From positions 35,922-99,921 of the forward strand of contig JABFGH010000017.1 of assembly GCA_013112585.1 (NCBI GenBank): 64,000 nucleotides of DNA, given 5' to 3'. Made by a program: the position numbers and the translations under genes. The notes beneath the pieces are model-generated. The model worked only from the letters and a program-made list of their open reading frames with translations. It was not told where the DNA came from and searched no databases. Below are positions 19,205 through 27,727 of this stretch, one piece after another. This stretch comes from Ignavibacteriota bacterium. GTDB lineage: Bacteria; Bacteroidota; Ignavibacteria; Ignavibacteriales; Melioribacteraceae. Numbering within the stretch: position 1 is the first letter of the stretch; each line of letters opens with the position of its first letter.

Positions 19205-20638
19205 TTAATTTGAATGCCAGAAATTGGAAGCGTTTTCTATCTCCGGCAAATTATACGCCTCTATTATATCCTTTACATAGCTTACTCTTCTCATCCCTAC
19301 TAATACAGTGCTTACTTCGGGCAGGGCTGTAACCATTTTAATTGCCTTTTGAGAAAGAGGTATTTTAAATTCAGGATCATTAAAATATTTGCTAAGAGAA
19401 GAATGCAGTTTCTTATTGTCCTCATTCTTTTTTGCTGCATACAAACTTGCAATGGAATTAAGCAGAATATTAGACGCAACAGCAAAATGATTCAGCTTTG
19501 AAATTGTTTTTTGATTATCCGGATCCATTGTATAAATCTCATTTATGGCATAATTAATTTGCGGAATCAGATGATGAGATTTTACATCGTTGAAATGTGT
19601 TACTCCCGTAAACTTTTTAATATTTGCTTTTAAAAATTTTGATAGTGAAATAAATTCAATAAGATCATTTTTTTGATGTTCAGGAAAAAGCTGCGAATAA
19701 TCATTAATAATTTCCAGTTCCAACTTTTGCTGCTGTTTTAATAAATCCTTAATCTCCTCATCGGTTCTATCTTCTTCAATTTCATAATCAGTTAATCTAA
19801 TAAGTTTTCCATCTTCAATTGCGTTAAGCGGTCTGTTGCCTAAAACGCCAATATTATTTTCCGAAGCAATTTGTAAAAATGTTTTAGTATTATTCTTCTG
19901 ATTAAAATTGTTTGCGGCATCTTTCTCTATTAGATTAATTGGGGTTTGTACAACCGAAAAATGATTATTCGGACTAATTGAATTTGCTAATTCTATAAGT
20001 TTTTCAAGCGAAGTAAATTTTCTTTTATCACTGTCATCTATAAAAGTATTTGATGAAATCCCATAATGTCTAATCTTTCCAATTTCAACTAGGTGTTCCA
20101 AAACGGCAAAAGCTGATTTAATTCTTCTATAATATTCATCGCGTAAAGCATCAGCATCACGCTCTTTTGTGTAAAGCAAAAAATACTCAGGGTTATGAAG
20201 TAAAAAGAGATCAATATAATCCAGTTTCAATCTCCGCAGCGAAAGCTCAACTTGATCGCTAATAAAACGGGGATTGATTGAATGATACAATTCAGGAGTA
20301 CATCTTACAACCTCCTCGTACGCCTCCCCTTCATTTATCTTCTGCTCAAGCAATTTAATGTTGTCACCTTGTATGTAGCCTGCTTTTGATACAATAACTA
20401 AATCATCCCTTGCTATTAAACTGTCAGATATTAACTTCTTTACTACATTTCCAATCAAAACCTCACTACCGCCGTTAGAATAATTAGAAGATGTATCAAT
20501 TAAATTTATCCCGTTTTCAATTGCAAATTTTAAAGCGTTTGCATGCATTTCAATTTCATTATCAATTCTATAACCGCCAAAACCAATTGGTGATACCCGG
20601 AGATTTGTTTTACCAAGAATATTGTCTTTTTGAATCAT
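19205..20638 (-). CDS. Aldo/keto reductase family protein
   Basis: An AKR barrel is recognised from LRVSPIGFGGYRIDN, the catalytic region NLIDTSSNYSNGGSEVLIG, and LKLDYIDLFLLHNPEYF. The cofactor region near the end is EVSTVLVGMRRVSYVKDII. At about 477 residues it is longer than ordinary AKRs (about 320); extra helical sequence sits between about 200 and 400. Catalytic Asp and Tyr fall in IDTSSNYS; the Lys and His positions of the usual tetrad are less clear. The ATG at 20638 has AAAGG eight bases upstream and is preferred over the GTG six bases earlier. Substrate unknown; it probably uses NADPH. Confidence 0.87.
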   Translation of the reverse strand: MIQKDNILGKTNLRVSPIGFGGYRIDNEIEMHANALKFAIENGINLIDTSSNYSNGGSEVLIGNVVKKLISDSLIARDDLVIVSKAGYIQGDNIKLLEQKINEGEAYEEVVRCTPELYHSINPRFISDQVELSLRRLKLDYIDLFLLHNPEYFLLYTKERDADALRDEYYRRIKSAFAVLEHLVEIGKIRHYGISSNTFIDDSDKRKFTSLEKLIELANSISPNNHFSVVQTPINLIEKDAANNFNQKNNTKTFLQIASENNIGVLGNRPLNAIEDGKLIRLTDYEIEEDRTDEEIKDLLKQQQKLELEIINDYSQLFPEHQKNDLIEFISLSKFLKANIKKFTGVTHFNDVKSHHLIPQINYAINEIYTMDPDNQKTISKLNHFAVASNILLNSIASLYAAKKNEDNKKLHSSLSKYFNDPEFKIPLSQKAIKMVTALPEVSTVLVGMRRVSYVKDIIEAYNLPEIENASNFWHSN

Positions 20639-20732
20639 TTTCACAACCTTTAAAATTTGATTTTCAAAATAGTTAAATTTTTAAGAATAATTTTGAGTGA
20701 TTTTATATCAATACTAGTTTCATCTAATATTA

Positions 20733-20740
20733 TAAATTTG
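20733..20740 (+). promoter_or_regulatory. Possible Bacteroidota-type -7 promoter element
   Basis: TAAATTTG fits the TAnnTTTG -7 element of Bacteroidota sigma-ABfr promoters and lies 38 bp upstream of the small basic protein gene. The -33 element is not convincing (AGTTTC), so this is only a candidate. Confidence 0.3.
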
Positions 20741-20777
20741 TAATTTGTGTAGCTAAAAATAAAGGAGACCTATAAAA

Positions 20778-20942
20778 ATGGCTAAAACCCAAACATTTGC
20801 TGATAAAGCAAAAGGCAAAAAAAAAGTTGCCAGTGTTAATGTTAAATATGTAAAAGCAGTTAAAAGCGTTAACGGAAATTATAAATTTCAAGAAAGAATT
20901 GTACAACTTGACGACGTAAATAAAGTTTCAAACTTAAAGTAA
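20778..20942 (+). CDS. Small basic protein, 54 residues, unknown function
   Basis: A complete short gene: AAAGGAGACC lies about eight bases before the ATG, there are 54 codons, and a TAA follows at 20940-20942. A terminator hairpin comes right after. The product begins MAKTQTFADKAKGKKKVAS and is very rich in Lys and Val, with about 13 Lys and only a few acidic residues. It has no signal peptide and no cysteines. The Shine-Dalgarno site, terminator and isolated transcription unit argue that it is real. The basic, non-hydrophobic composition is reminiscent of small nucleic-acid- or ribosome-associated proteins. I do not recognise the family. Confidence 0.8.
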   Translation: MAKTQTFADKAKGKKKVASVNVKYVKAVKSVNGNYKFQERIVQLDDVNKVSNLK

Positions 20943-20967
20943 AAGCAGTTTTTAAAACTGCTTTTTT
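20941..20967 (+). terminator. Terminator of the small basic protein gene
   Basis: A 12-bp stem AAAAGCAGTTTT/AAAACTGCTTTT (20941-20965) with a one-base loop and a following T-run overlaps the stop codon of the 54-residue gene. Confidence 0.85.
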
Positions 20968-21167
20968 GCTTAAAAACAAACTATTAGTTAATCTTCTATA
21001 ATTTATCCTTGACTAGTGGTTTTTTTTTTATATTTTATTCAACAGATACTTATTAGCACCTTCGTTTTACACAAAAAAATCATCTGAACATTTAATATAG
21101 TTCGCATAAATTCATAAATGTAGTAAGATAGTTGTCTCAAAAATTTAATAAGAAAGGGATACAGATT

Positions 21168-22565
21168 ATGATTAAACCCAGGCAAATGAAATTTTACGGT
21201 CTGCGGGATATTGACAAAATCCCTCAATTACAATGTCTCACAGACGAAGAAAGATTTGAAATTAAAGTAGTTTCGAATGTTTTACCTTTTAGAACAAATA
21301 ATTATGTTGTTGAAGAACTTATCGATTGGGAAAATATTCCCGAAGACCCTATTTTTCAGTTAACATTTATGCAAAAGGGAATGCTATTACCCGAAAGCTA
21401 TGAAAAAATGGCAAATACCTTAAAAAACACCAACTCTCCCGAAGAAATTAGAAAAACTGCAGAAAGTATTAGATATGAACTGAATCCTCATCCGGCGGGG
21501 CAGTTAACGGCAAATGTACCTTTTTTAGAAGAGGACGATGATATTGTGCCCGGTGTTCAGCATAAGTATAATGAAACATGTTTAGTTTTTCCTTCAGCCG
21601 GGCAAACATGCCATGCGTATTGTACTTTCTGTTTTAGATGGGCTCAGTTTATTGGGGATAACGACTTAAAATTTGCAACCGATGAATCCAACCGCTTCCA
21701 AAAATATCTGCATCAGCACAAAGAAGTAACCGATGTTCTATTTACGGGCGGCGATCCGATGATTATGTCCTTAAAAAAATTAAAGACTTATATTGAACCG
21801 CTCCTCTCACCCGAATTTGATCATATCAGAAATATTAGGATAGGAACAAAATCAATCTCCTATTGGCCATACCGATTTGTAACCGATAGAGATGCAGATG
21901 AAATTCTTAACTTATTTGAAAAAATTGTAAAAGCGGGTAAGCATCTTGCAATTATGGCGCATGTAAATCATTGGGTTGAACTGAAAACAAATATTGCTAA
22001 AGAAGCAGTTAGCAGAATTAGAAATACCGGTGCAGAGATCAGGTCTCAATCGCCATTAATAAAACACATTAATGATGACCCAAAAATTTGGGCGCGAATG
22101 TGGAAAGACCAGGTAAAACTAGGTATAATTCCTTACTACTTTTTTGTAGAAAGAGATACAGGTTCAAAAAATTATTTTGCCGTGCCGCTTGCCCGTGCTT
22201 TTGAGATTTATCGTGATGCTTATACAAGAGTTTCGGGTTTAAGCAGAACTGTACGTGGTCCATCAATGTCAGCAAATCCCGGTAAGGTTGTAGTTGAAGG
22301 CATAGCTAAAATAAACGGTGAAAAAGTTTTTGTATTAAACTTCCTTCAGGGTAGAAATTCTGAATGGGTTAAGCGACCATTTTTTGCAAAGTATGATAGA
22401 AAAGCAAAATGGCTTAATGATTTAGTTCCCGCATTTAATGAACAAAAGTTTTTCTTTGAAGATGAACTAAAAAGTATTCTTGAAGAAAATTCCAATCGCC
22501 ATAATTTGAAAAAACAAAATCAAAATATGTTAGAAGATGGAATTACTTCATCTGGTGCAGCTTAA
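21168..22565 (+). CDS. KamA-family radical SAM protein (lysine 2,3-aminomutase-like)
   Basis: The radical SAM cluster motif is C148-H-A-Y-C152-T-F-C155. FTGGDPMIMSLKKLKTYIEPLL and IRIGTKSISYWPYRF match the KamA barrel. Lysine 2,3-aminomutases bind PLP through a Lys in a glycine-rich PGGGGK motif. Here the region reads SANPGKV (Lys373), so PLP use is possible but the loop is altered. The protein is 465 residues, longer than the classic enzyme (about 416), with no zinc-cysteine C-terminus visible. The ATG at 21168 follows AAGGG and is preferred to the TTG at 21132. The substrate may differ from lysine. Confidence 0.88.
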   Translation: MIKPRQMKFYGLRDIDKIPQLQCLTDEERFEIKVVSNVLPFRTNNYVVEELIDWENIPEDPIFQLTFMQKGMLLPESYEKMANTLKNTNSPEEIRKTAESIRYELNPHPAGQLTANVPFLEEDDDIVPGVQHKYNETCLVFPSAGQTCHAYCTFCFRWAQFIGDNDLKFATDESNRFQKYLHQHKEVTDVLFTGGDPMIMSLKKLKTYIEPLLSPEFDHIRNIRIGTKSISYWPYRFVTDRDADEILNLFEKIVKAGKHLAIMAHVNHWVELKTNIAKEAVSRIRNTGAEIRSQSPLIKHINDDPKIWARMWKDQVKLGIIPYYFFVERDTGSKNYFAVPLARAFEIYRDAYTRVSGLSRTVRGPSMSANPGKVVVEGIAKINGEKVFVLNFLQGRNSEWVKRPFFAKYDRKAKWLNDLVPAFNEQKFFFEDELKSILEENSNRHNLKKQNQNMLEDGITSSGAA

Positions 22566-22587
22566 ATGTCCCCTCTTCAAATGTAAA

Positions 22588-22620
22588 AAAAGCCTTGAGA
22601 TTACGGCTCTCAAGGCTTTT
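22588..22620. terminator. Bidirectional terminator between KamA-like and NFU genes
   Basis: A 13-bp perfect stem AAAAGCCTTGAGA (22588-22600)/TCTCAAGGCTTTT (22608-22620) has an A-run on one side and a T-run on the other. It separates two convergent genes. Confidence 0.88.
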
Positions 22621-22647
22621 CTATTTTTAAACTTCAATCATACAATT

Positions 22648-23190
22648 TTATGCGGGAATCACTTCAAGGTTAGGGTTTACTTCCCTTCGAAGCAGATTTT
22701 CAATTGCTACCAATGTACCTCTAAGTGCACTTGGACAACTGCCGCAAGCACCCTGGTAATGAATTTTAAGAGTCAAACCTTCTAAACCAAGTACTTCCAA
22801 TCCTCCACCGTCACCTGCAAGAGCCGGTCTAACTCGCTGATCTAAAATTGAATTTATCTGTTTTAATAATGCTGTTTCTTCTTCAGAAGAAACTTCAATT
22901 TCTTTCTCCACGGGAATTTGTGATAAATCGAAATTGCGGATAAAGTTTACAAATGACTTTTGAATTTCGCCCCAGCTAACTTTCGGGTCTTTTTCAATTG
23001 TAATAAACTTGTCCATATAAAAAACGGAAACAACTCCGTCTATTTCGAAAATTCCTTTTGCAAGCGGATCTTCGACAGCCTCCTCTTTCGATTGAAAGCT
23101 TCTTGATTCACGTTTTAATAACGGCTCGCTTATTATAAATTTTAACGCCTGGGGATTAGGAGTTAAATCAACATCTTGTACAACTAACAT
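22648..23190 (-). CDS. NifU-like (NFU) iron-sulfur scaffold/carrier protein
   Basis: An N-terminal Nfu_N domain (about 5-90: TPNPQALKFIIS, GIFEIDGVVSVFYMDKFITIEK) is followed by a NifU C-terminal domain. The cluster-binding motif is C149-G-S-C152 in YQGACGSCPSALRGTL. Such proteins bind a 4Fe-4S cluster between monomers and deliver it to target enzymes. At 180 residues it has the NFU1-like two-domain layout. Several iron-sulfur enzymes, such as the adjacent KamA-type protein, would be clients, though a specific link is only inferred from position. Confidence 0.94.
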   Translation of the reverse strand: MLVVQDVDLTPNPQALKFIISEPLLKRESRSFQSKEEAVEDPLAKGIFEIDGVVSVFYMDKFITIEKDPKVSWGEIQKSFVNFIRNFDLSQIPVEKEIEVSSEEETALLKQINSILDQRVRPALAGDGGGLEVLGLEGLTLKIHYQGACGSCPSALRGTLVAIENLLRREVNPNLEVIPA

Positions 23191-23312
23191 TTATGCCTCC
23201 GAAATAAAAATATCTATTCGTTAAATATTCATCATTTAAAATTACTTAATTCTAACCAAAAAAAAGAATGGAATCAAGAGTCAAAATTAAAACTTGATTT
23301 CCATATTCAAAC

Positions 23313-23990
23313 TTATCTGTTATCTATCATTAAAACAAATTCGCCTTTAAGCTTTTTAAGCTCTGCGATATTTTTTACTTCCTTAATTGTTCCTCTAAAA
23401 AACTCTTCCTCTTCCATTGTAATTTTATAAGCCAGCACAACTTTTTGATTGCTGCCGAAAACAGTGTTCACTTCACTTAGAATTTTTCTTAGTCTATAGG
23501 GTGTATCAAGCAAAACAATTAAGTGCTTTACAGCTTTTAGTTTTTTTAATTCCTGCTTTCTTATTTCTGTTTTAGGTGAAAGCCATCCGTAATAAAAAAA
23601 CTTTTCAATATCCAGCCCCGATGCAGTTAACGCCGGCAATAGAGAACTTGCGCCGGGAACAGGAATGACGGTAATATTATTGCTTATACACAATTCAACT
23701 AAATAATTACCGGGGTCTGAAAATAAGGGAGTTCCGCAATCGGATATTAAAGCGGTTTTTTTGCCTGCTAAAATTTCTTTAATTATATCCGGAGCATTTG
23801 CTTTTTCATTGTGCTCGTTCAATGCAATCAAATCTTTATCAATATTATATTGTGAGAGTAATCTTCGGGCTGCTTTGTATTCCTCACAAATAATAAAATC
23901 GGAACCTCGTATAACCTCCAATGCTCTTAATGTAATATCCTTGTAATTACCAATTGGGGTCGAAACAATATAGAGTTTGCAGTTTTTCAA
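23313..23990 (-). CDS. rsmI: 16S rRNA 2'-O-ribose C1402 methyltransferase-like (RsmI family)
   Basis: The tetrapyrrole-methylase fold motifs of RsmI are clear: LYIVSTPIGNYKDITLRALEVI, DFIICEEYKAARRLL, ALISDCGTPLFSDPG and VIPVPGASSLLPALTASGL. RsmI methylates the ribose of C1402 in 16S rRNA. At 225 residues it lacks the short C-terminal domain present in E. coli RsmI (about 286), a variant common in Bacteroidota. The stop codon of proS lies 3 bp downstream of this gene's start on the reverse strand, so proS and rsmI form one unit. Confidence 0.9.
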   Translation of the reverse strand: MKNCKLYIVSTPIGNYKDITLRALEVIRGSDFIICEEYKAARRLLSQYNIDKDLIALNEHNEKANAPDIIKEILAGKKTALISDCGTPLFSDPGNYLVELCISNNITVIPVPGASSLLPALTASGLDIEKFFYYGWLSPKTEIRKQELKKLKAVKHLIVLLDTPYRLRKILSEVNTVFGSNQKVVLAYKITMEEEEFFRGTIKEVKNIAELKKLKGEFVLMIDNR

Positions 23991-23993
23991 TCA

Positions 23994-25691
23994 TTACTCA
24001 ATTGACTCAAAAATTTCATCAATCTTGGAATAAAGTTCATCCAGCTTTACCTGAAATCTTTCTCCATCTCGTCTAACTTTTACTTCCACTGTATTCTCTT
24101 TAATATTACGTTCACCTACAATTATTTGAACAGGCATGCCCATAAGATCGGCATCGTTAAATTTAAATCCGGCTGATGCATCAATTCTATCATCAAATAA
24201 AACATCAAAACCTTTTGCAGTTAGATCAAGATAAATTTTTTCCGAAGCATCAACAACAACATCTTTCTTCATGTTCAGACCAAGAAGCTGAATTTGAAAC
24301 GGCGCTAATTTTTTACCCCAGATAATCCCCCGTTCATCAAAGTTCTGCTCAACATAGCAGGCAAAAACTCTTTCAACGCCGATACCGTAGCTTCCCATTA
24401 TTATAGGGTGATCTTTTCCATTTTCATCTAAAAAGTTTGCGCCTAATGCCTCTGAGTATTTTGTGCCGAGTTTAAATATGTGCCCCAGTTCAATAGCTTT
24501 AAATACTTCTAAAGCCTCGCCGCAATTTGTACAGCCTTCGCCGGTTTCAACAAATCTTAAATCAAAAAATTCCGCATTGGCAACATCTCTGGTAAAATCA
24601 ATTCCGCCAATGTGGTAATCATTTTTATTAGCGCCGCTGTACATATTGTTAGCGTCTTTTAAATTCATGTCGGCAATTATTCTTCCTTTAAAACCAATTG
24701 GACCAATAGAACCTGCATCCGCACCTGTAATATCTAAAAGTTCTTCAGGATGAGCCGGGCGTACTTGGCTGCCCAAAATATTTTCAAGTTTGGATTCGTT
24801 TACTTCATCGTTTCCAACCATTAAAACCAAGATAGGCTTGCCATCACTTATATAAACTCTCGACTTCGCACATTCCGTTTCATCAATACTTAAAAATTCA
24901 CAAAGTTCATCAATAGATTTTACGTTAGGAGTGCTTATTTCAAAAACTTCTTTTTGTTCATCTTTTCTATCAAGCGGTTTATTAACCGAAGCGGCAACTT
25001 CCGAGTTAGCTGCATAACCGCATTTCTCACAGTATGCAATGTTGTCTTCGCCTGCATCAGATTTAACCATAAACTCTTCAGATTTACTTCCGCCCATAGC
25101 ACCGCTGTGTGCACCTACAATAAAATATTTTAATCCGCATCTATCAAAAATTGCTTTGTAGGCGTCGTAATGTTTTTGATATCCAATATCTAAATCTTCC
25201 CAAGTGGCATCAAGTGTATAGGAATCTTTCATTAAAAATTGTCTTCCTCTTATTACACCGCTTCTCGGTCTCGCTTCGTTCCTAAATTTTGTTTGAATTT
25301 GATACCATATTTGCGGAAGATCTTTATAAGATTTTACACTTCCCTTTGCGTGGAATGCAATAATTTCTTCATGAGTAGGAGCCAAAACATAATCTCTATT
25401 CTTAACGTGAAATAGAGTATCGCCGAATGCTTCAACTCTACCGGTATCATCCCAAATTTCTCTGGGGTTTAATGCAGGTAAATGAAATTCTTGACCGCCG
25501 ATCGCATTCATCTCTTCACGAATAATTTCACTTATCTTTCTAATAACTTTATAGCCTGCAGGCAGCATTGAATATATTCCCGCCGAAAGCTGTCTTATCA
25601 ATCCCGCGCGTATCATTAAAATATGGCTTGGAATAACCGCATCTGTCGGTACTTCTTTTAATGTTGGTATGAATGAAGAACTTAGTCGCAT
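23994..25691 (-). CDS. proS: Prolyl-tRNA synthetase (bacterial type)
   Basis: A class II synthetase of 565 residues. The N-terminus MRLSSSFIPTLKEVPTDAVIPSH is conserved in bacterial ProRS, so the start is the ATG at 25691. The 34-codon upstream extension is Cys/Phe-rich and fortuitous. Motif 2 is TKFRNEARPRSGVIRGRQFLMKD. An editing (YbaK-like) insertion lies at about 240-400, with GSQVRPAHPEELLDITGADAGSIGPIGF. Motif 3 is IMGSYGIGVERV. A C-terminal anticodon-binding domain follows. It charges tRNA-Pro. Upstream lies the repeat-rich gap described separately. Confidence 0.97.
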   Translation of the reverse strand: MRLSSSFIPTLKEVPTDAVIPSHILMIRAGLIRQLSAGIYSMLPAGYKVIRKISEIIREEMNAIGGQEFHLPALNPREIWDDTGRVEAFGDTLFHVKNRDYVLAPTHEEIIAFHAKGSVKSYKDLPQIWYQIQTKFRNEARPRSGVIRGRQFLMKDSYTLDATWEDLDIGYQKHYDAYKAIFDRCGLKYFIVGAHSGAMGGSKSEEFMVKSDAGEDNIAYCEKCGYAANSEVAASVNKPLDRKDEQKEVFEISTPNVKSIDELCEFLSIDETECAKSRVYISDGKPILVLMVGNDEVNESKLENILGSQVRPAHPEELLDITGADAGSIGPIGFKGRIIADMNLKDANNMYSGANKNDYHIGGIDFTRDVANAEFFDLRFVETGEGCTNCGEALEVFKAIELGHIFKLGTKYSEALGANFLDENGKDHPIIMGSYGIGVERVFACYVEQNFDERGIIWGKKLAPFQIQLLGLNMKKDVVVDASEKIYLDLTAKGFDVLFDDRIDASAGFKFNDADLMGMPVQIIVGERNIKENTVEVKVRRDGERFQVKLDELYSKIDEIFESIE

Positions 25692-25784
25692 ATAATCACT
25701 TTTTGTTTGAATAAATAAACAGCAAAGATAATAAATGATGCGGCAAAATAAAATTGTGAAACAAGAAGCTGAACAATAAAGTTC

Positions 25785-25841
25785 AAATGACAAATTCTAA
25801 AAAGCAAATTCCAAAAAGGCAAACACCAAATTACAAATCAC
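25785..25841. repeat. 14-bp-period tandem repeat (degenerate, four units)
   Basis: Units with consensus AAATGACAAATTCC lie end to end at 25785, 25799, 25813 (one base longer) and 25828. The same 14-bp family occurs, better preserved, at 36101-36170. There is no coding potential. This is part of a gap of about 630 bp between proS and the RidA gene that otherwise holds a palindrome and a gene remnant. Confidence 0.65.
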
Positions 25842-25911
25842 GGAAATCAGGTATACCTGCCTTTTTTCGGCAGAGGCTAACATCTACCTCATGCATCCAG
25901 TAAAACCTTTG

Positions 25912-25971
25912 AGTCTTCGTGACTTCGTGGCAAAACAAAATAGCCGCGAAGACACCAAGTCACCAAGTCAC
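25912..25971. repeat. Imperfect palindrome with CACCAAGTCAC direct repeats
   Basis: GTGACTTCGTGGC pairs with GCCGCGAAGACAC (11 of 13 positions) around a short AT loop, followed by tandem ACCAAGTC units. The arrangement resembles REP-like intergenic palindromes of this bacterial group. No gene is visible in it. Confidence 0.55.
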
Positions 25972-26002
25972 AAAAAAATAGTAGAGCCTTTAGCTAAATA
26001 AA

Positions 26003-26116
26003 ACTGAGTGGCAAGCTGGCAGCTATTCCAGCGGTATGTACATTTACCAATTGCAGATTGAAGGTGAAAATATTGAAACGAAATTCTTCAGGAAGAAAAT
26101 GTTATTAGTAAAGTGA
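26003..26116 (+). pseudogene. Remnant of a T9SS type A C-terminal sorting domain
   Basis: The reading frame ending with TGA at 26114-26116 encodes W-Q-A-G-S-Y-S-S-G-M-Y-I-Y-Q-L, then FFRKKMLLVK. This aligns with the ends of the intact T9SS proteins here (SGVYFYKL...VKKMMLLK and SGVYFYQI...VRKMLVVK). An in-frame TAG at 25991-25993 and the absence of the NPFNP half show that only the tail of a former secreted-protein gene survives. It lies between proS and the RidA gene among repeats, consistent with deletion of the rest of the gene. Confidence 0.75.
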
Positions 26117-26320
26117 TAAAAACAGGTTTACGAACTAACCATAATATTTTACCGATTTTTATTTTTATTACACTATTCATGTTAGGGCTTAGTGTTTCTC
26201 TTCAAAAGTAAGCCGGCAACAATTTCCTTTGTATATTACAATGCATGTTAATAATTTTCATCTATAATTATTGAGGTGCTGTAAATAACAATTTAAACAA
26301 ATTTAGTTGTGGAAACTTAC

Positions 26321-26710
26321 ATGGAAAGAATCAACGTAACAACCGGAACAGTTTGGGAAAATAAAGTAGGTTATTCCCGCGCAGTAAAAGTTGGTAATCA
26401 AGTTTTTGTTTCGGGCACGGTTGCCGTAAATGATAATAATGAAATTGTTGGGATTGATAATCCCTACGAGCAAGCCAAATTTATTTTCAAAAAGATTGAA
26501 AAAGCTTTAATACAGGCTGGCAGCAAATTAAGTGATGTAGTTAGAACCAAAATGTATGTAACCGACATTAACGATGCCGAACAAATTGGTAAAGCACATG
26601 CGGAGTTTTTTAATGATATTAAACCTGCATCAACTATGATTGAAATAAGCAAATTAGTTGACCCAAAAATGTTAGTTGAAATTGAAGTAGATGCAGTTAT
26701 TCAAAAATAA
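26321..26710 (+). CDS. RidA-family enamine/imine deaminase
   Basis: The 129-residue protein shows YjgF/RidA features: GTVWENKVGYSRAVKVGNQVFVSGTVAV, the active-site Arg in SDVVRTKMYVTDI, and a C-terminal Glu in VDPKMLVEIEVDAV. Trimeric RidA proteins hydrolyse reactive enamine/imine intermediates made by PLP dehydratases such as the one at 11.4-12.4 kb. The ATG at 26321 with GGA seven bases upstream is preferred over the GTG at 26309. It lies 7 bp before a hydrolase gene, probably co-transcribed. Confidence 0.92.
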   Translation: MERINVTTGTVWENKVGYSRAVKVGNQVFVSGTVAVNDNNEIVGIDNPYEQAKFIFKKIEKALIQAGSKLSDVVRTKMYVTDINDAEQIGKAHAEFFNDIKPASTMIEISKLVDPKMLVEIEVDAVIQK

Positions 26711-26717
26711 ATGATTA

Positions 26718-27575
26718 GTGAAAATTATTATGCCGATTGACCCAGCAATAGAAGACAATATTAATAGTTCAGGTGATTATCCGCCTACAATGATGCCCTT
26801 AAAATTTTTTAGTGCGGGATATAAATTGCTCGGCACATTTTTAAATGCCGCTGGTGAAGGACCGCATAAAACAGTAATACTGCTTCATGGTTTTCCCGGT
26901 AATGAAACAAATCTAGATATTGCCCATGCACTGCGCAGAGCAGGCTGGAATGTACTTGTTTTTCACTACCGCGGTTTGTGGGGCAGCGAAGGAAATTTTT
27001 CATGGAGTAATTGCCTTGACGATGTTCATGCTGCAATTGATTTTATTGTTAGTAAAGAAAGTGCGGAACGATTTAGAGTGGCTCCAAATAAAATAGTGCT
27101 GGCAGGGCACAGTATGGGCGGGTTTGCAGCACTTCGCACTTCTGCAGATTATTCTGAATTAGAGCATGCCGCATCTTTTGCGGGCTTCAATTTCGGCTAC
27201 TTTGCAAAATTAATTTCTGTTAATTCTGAATTTTATGATTTATCGCTTGAACGAATGCAGGCTAATGCAGAAATCTTCTCGAATATAAATCCCGCTAAAC
27301 TTTTAGATGAAATGATTACATGTTCAGCTAATTTTGATCTAATAAACTTTGCCGGTGAATTGGCTGATAAAAATATTTTATTTATAAGCGCGAAGTACGA
27401 TACACTTGCCCCGCCCGAAATACACTCCTTACCTTTGATAAACGCTATGAAAAAAAACGGTGCCGATAGATTGATTGACCTTGAAATAGATTCCGGACAT
27501 TCATTCAGCAATTCAAGAATTAAGCTGACAAAAATGCTTATTAATTGGCTGGATAAAATTAAATTTAAAGAATGA
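26718..27575 (+). CDS. Alpha/beta-hydrolase
   Basis: A serine hydrolase fold is seen from the oxyanion-region motif LLHGFPGNETNLD, the conserved WNVLVFHYRGLWGSEG, and the nucleophile elbow AGHSMGGFAA (Ser132). Late DTLAPPE and SGHSFSNSR supply the Asp and His. No signal peptide is visible, so it is probably cytoplasmic. The likely substrates are esters or acyl-peptides; the family does not fix them. The start codon is uncertain: GTG at 26718 or ATG at 26730. It is co-directional and close to the RidA gene. Confidence 0.88.
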   Translation: MKIIMPIDPAIEDNINSSGDYPPTMMPLKFFSAGYKLLGTFLNAAGEGPHKTVILLHGFPGNETNLDIAHALRRAGWNVLVFHYRGLWGSEGNFSWSNCLDDVHAAIDFIVSKESAERFRVAPNKIVLAGHSMGGFAALRTSADYSELEHAASFAGFNFGYFAKLISVNSEFYDLSLERMQANAEIFSNINPAKLLDEMITCSANFDLINFAGELADKNILFISAKYDTLAPPEIHSLPLINAMKKNGADRLIDLEIDSGHSFSNSRIKLTKMLINWLDKIKFKE

Positions 27576-27727
27576 TAAAATAATTTTTCATTCCTTCATC
27601 TTATTGCTTTAACGGAACTACAGTAACAAACATATTCTATCCTCAATATTATTTTTGAAAACGATATCAATATTATTATTATTAGTTCATCCATTAAAAA
27701 ACAAAAGTATTAAATCATGAGGAAAAA

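Noticed and set aside
25692..25793. Upstream extension of proS (34 codons)
   Set aside because: The conserved ProRS N-terminus begins at MRLSSSFIPTLKE; the extension is Cys/Phe-rich, lacks family support and starts in repeat-adjacent DNA.
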